Positions 63,127-64,000 of a stretch of DNA of 64,000 nucleotides are shown in pieces. This DNA comes from Streptomyces diacarni (lineage in GTDB: Bacteria; Actinomycetota; Actinomycetes; Streptomycetales; Streptomycetaceae). The notes under the pieces are model-generated. The model worked only from the letters and a program-made list of their open reading frames with translations, searched no databases and was not told the origin of the DNA. Where the stretch lies: positions 186,001 to 250,000 of the forward strand of contig NZ_QOIN01000047.1 in NCBI RefSeq assembly GCF_003323715.1. The letters run 5' to 3'. The position numbers were made by a program, and so were the translations under genes. Every line of letters starts with the position of its first letter. The stretch's first letter is position 1.

Positions 63127-64000
63127 ACCGACGCCTCTCGGCAGGCGCGGTAGAAGTCCTTCCAGCCCTCCCGCTCACGCACGACGGCCTCGAGGTACTC
63201 CTGCCACACCACCTGGTCGGACGCCGGGTCACGGACGACGGCGCCCAGAATCCCCGCCGCCACGTCGCCCGCGCGCAGCACCCCGTCACCGAAGTGCGCG
63301 GCCAACGCCAGGCCGCCCGTCACCACGGAGATGGCCTCGGCCGTGGACAGCGTGCCCGAGGGCGACTTGAGCTTGGTGCGCCCGTCCTCGGTGACGCCTT
63401 CGCGCAGCTCTCGGAAAACGGTGACCACCCGGCGGATCTCGTCGAACCCCTCCGGGGCCGGCGGCAGGTCGAGAGAGCTGCCCAGCTGACCGACGCGGCG
63501 CGCCACGATCTCCACCTCCGCCTCCGCACTCTCCGGCAGCGGCAGCACCACCGTGTTGAAGCGGCGGCGCAGGGCGCTGGAGAGCTCATTGACCCCTCTG
63601 TCACGGTCGTTGGCCGTGGCGATCAGGTTGAAGCCGCGGACCGCCTGCACCTCCTCACCCAGCTCGGGGACCGGCAGCGTCTTCTCGGACAGGACGGTGA
63701 TCAGCGCGTCCTGCACATCGGCGGGCATGCGGGTCAGCTCCTCGACCCGCGCCGTCATGCCCTCGGCCATGGCGCGCATCACGGGACTGCGGACCAGCGC
63801 CTCCCGGCTGGGCCCCTGCGCGAGCAGCTGCGCGTAGTTCCAGCCGTAGCGGATCGACTCCTCCGCCGTGCCGGCCGTGCCCTGCACCAGCAGCGTCGAG
63901 TCCCCGCTGACGGCCGCCGCCAGGTGCTCAGACAGCCACGTCTTGGCCGTGCCCGGCACACCGAGCAGCAGCAGCGCCCGGTCCGTGGCCAACGTACTGA
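63123..64000 (-). CDS. MoxR-type AAA+ ATPase (5' end outside window)
   Basis: About 292 residues are visible. The frame starts with STL-ATDRALLLLGVPGTAKTWLSEH, so the start codon lies beyond the edge; GVPGTAKT is Walker A. Further features are MTARVEELTRMPADVQDALITVLSEK (Walker B region and following helix), TANDRDRGVNELSSALRRRF (sensor and arginine finger) and a C-terminal lid. MoxR ATPases act with VWA proteins, here 2.7 kb further, to remodel or activate targets. It overlaps DUF5682 by ATGA. Confidence 0.9.
   Translation of the reverse strand, partial: STLATDRALLLLGVPGTAKTWLSEHLAAAVSGDSTLLVQGTAGTAEESIRYGWNYAQLLAQGPSREALVRSPVMRAMAEGMTARVEELTRMPADVQDALITVLSEKTLPVPELGEEVQAVRGFNLIATANDRDRGVNELSSALRRRFNTVVLPLPESAEAEVEIVARRVGQLGSSLDLPPAPEGFDEIRRVVTVFRELREGVTEDGRTKLKSPSGTLSTAEAISVVTGGLALAAHFGDGVLRAGDVAAGILGAVVRDPASDQVVWQEYLEAVVREREGWKDFYRACREASV

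Overview
The window is about 73% GC by eye, with dense, mostly short-spaced genes on both strands, many GTG starts, GTGA/ATGA stop-start overlaps and strongly GC-biased third positions. Together with an SCO4848-type small membrane protein beside a D-alanyl-D-alanine carboxypeptidase, the folD-DUF3017 pair, the purN-purH and sucC-sucD blocks, a PerM-like (DUF6350) protein and several actinobacterial XRE/ArsR regulators, this points to a Streptomyces or close relative, from the conserved core of a linear chromosome. From memory the order resembles the S. coelicolor SCO48xx region; this was not computed.

Bases 1-7,900: the end of an oligopeptide-type ABC transporter ATPase coupled to a DapA-family aldolase, a facing cupin plus esterase operon with a perfect palindromic operator in front, an MFS exporter, a lipoprotein of the BAAT acyltransferase/thioesterase fold and a membrane metallophosphoesterase. 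Bases 7,950-10,640 look like an accessory patch with looser codon use: a Cys/His-rich hypothetical, an XRE regulator and a frameshifted regulator-type helical-repeat gene. Bases 10,876-17,900: MarR plus a FUSC exporter with an unusual C-terminal beta domain, a DD-carboxypeptidase overlapping a YihY-family gene tail to tail, a 2H phosphoesterase and trpS.

Bases 19,200-27,750: rocD, a small protein and XRE regulator pair, DUF4259, an NCS1 permease, a MocR regulator facing an AhpD-like/PEP-mutase-like operon, and CopD. Bases 28,000-35,600 form a choline-to-betaine block on the minus strand: betaine-aldehyde dehydrogenase, a choline-oxidase-like GMC enzyme, then ABC ATPase, double permease and binding protein. 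Bases 35,900-41,700: a secreted protein, an ArsR/DUF5937 regulator facing an MFS exporter, a tautomerase facing MarR, and mdh.

Bases 41,900-49,300: membrane XRE/DUF2690 regulator, DUF3017-folD, a small membrane protein, and the most unusual cassette in the window: an FHA protein, a transmembrane Ser/Thr kinase with a roughly 100-residue insertion inside its N-lobe and a crystallin/inhibitor-I36-like outer domain, and a secreted protein resembling that outer domain. Bases 49,475-59,100: purH-purN, two membrane proteins, a membrane-anchored sigma-like protein and sucD-sucC. The window ends in a VWA-DUF5682-MoxR ATPase operon (three-gene NTP-dependent system, ATPase cut by the edge). No rRNA, tRNA, CRISPR or transposase was found.
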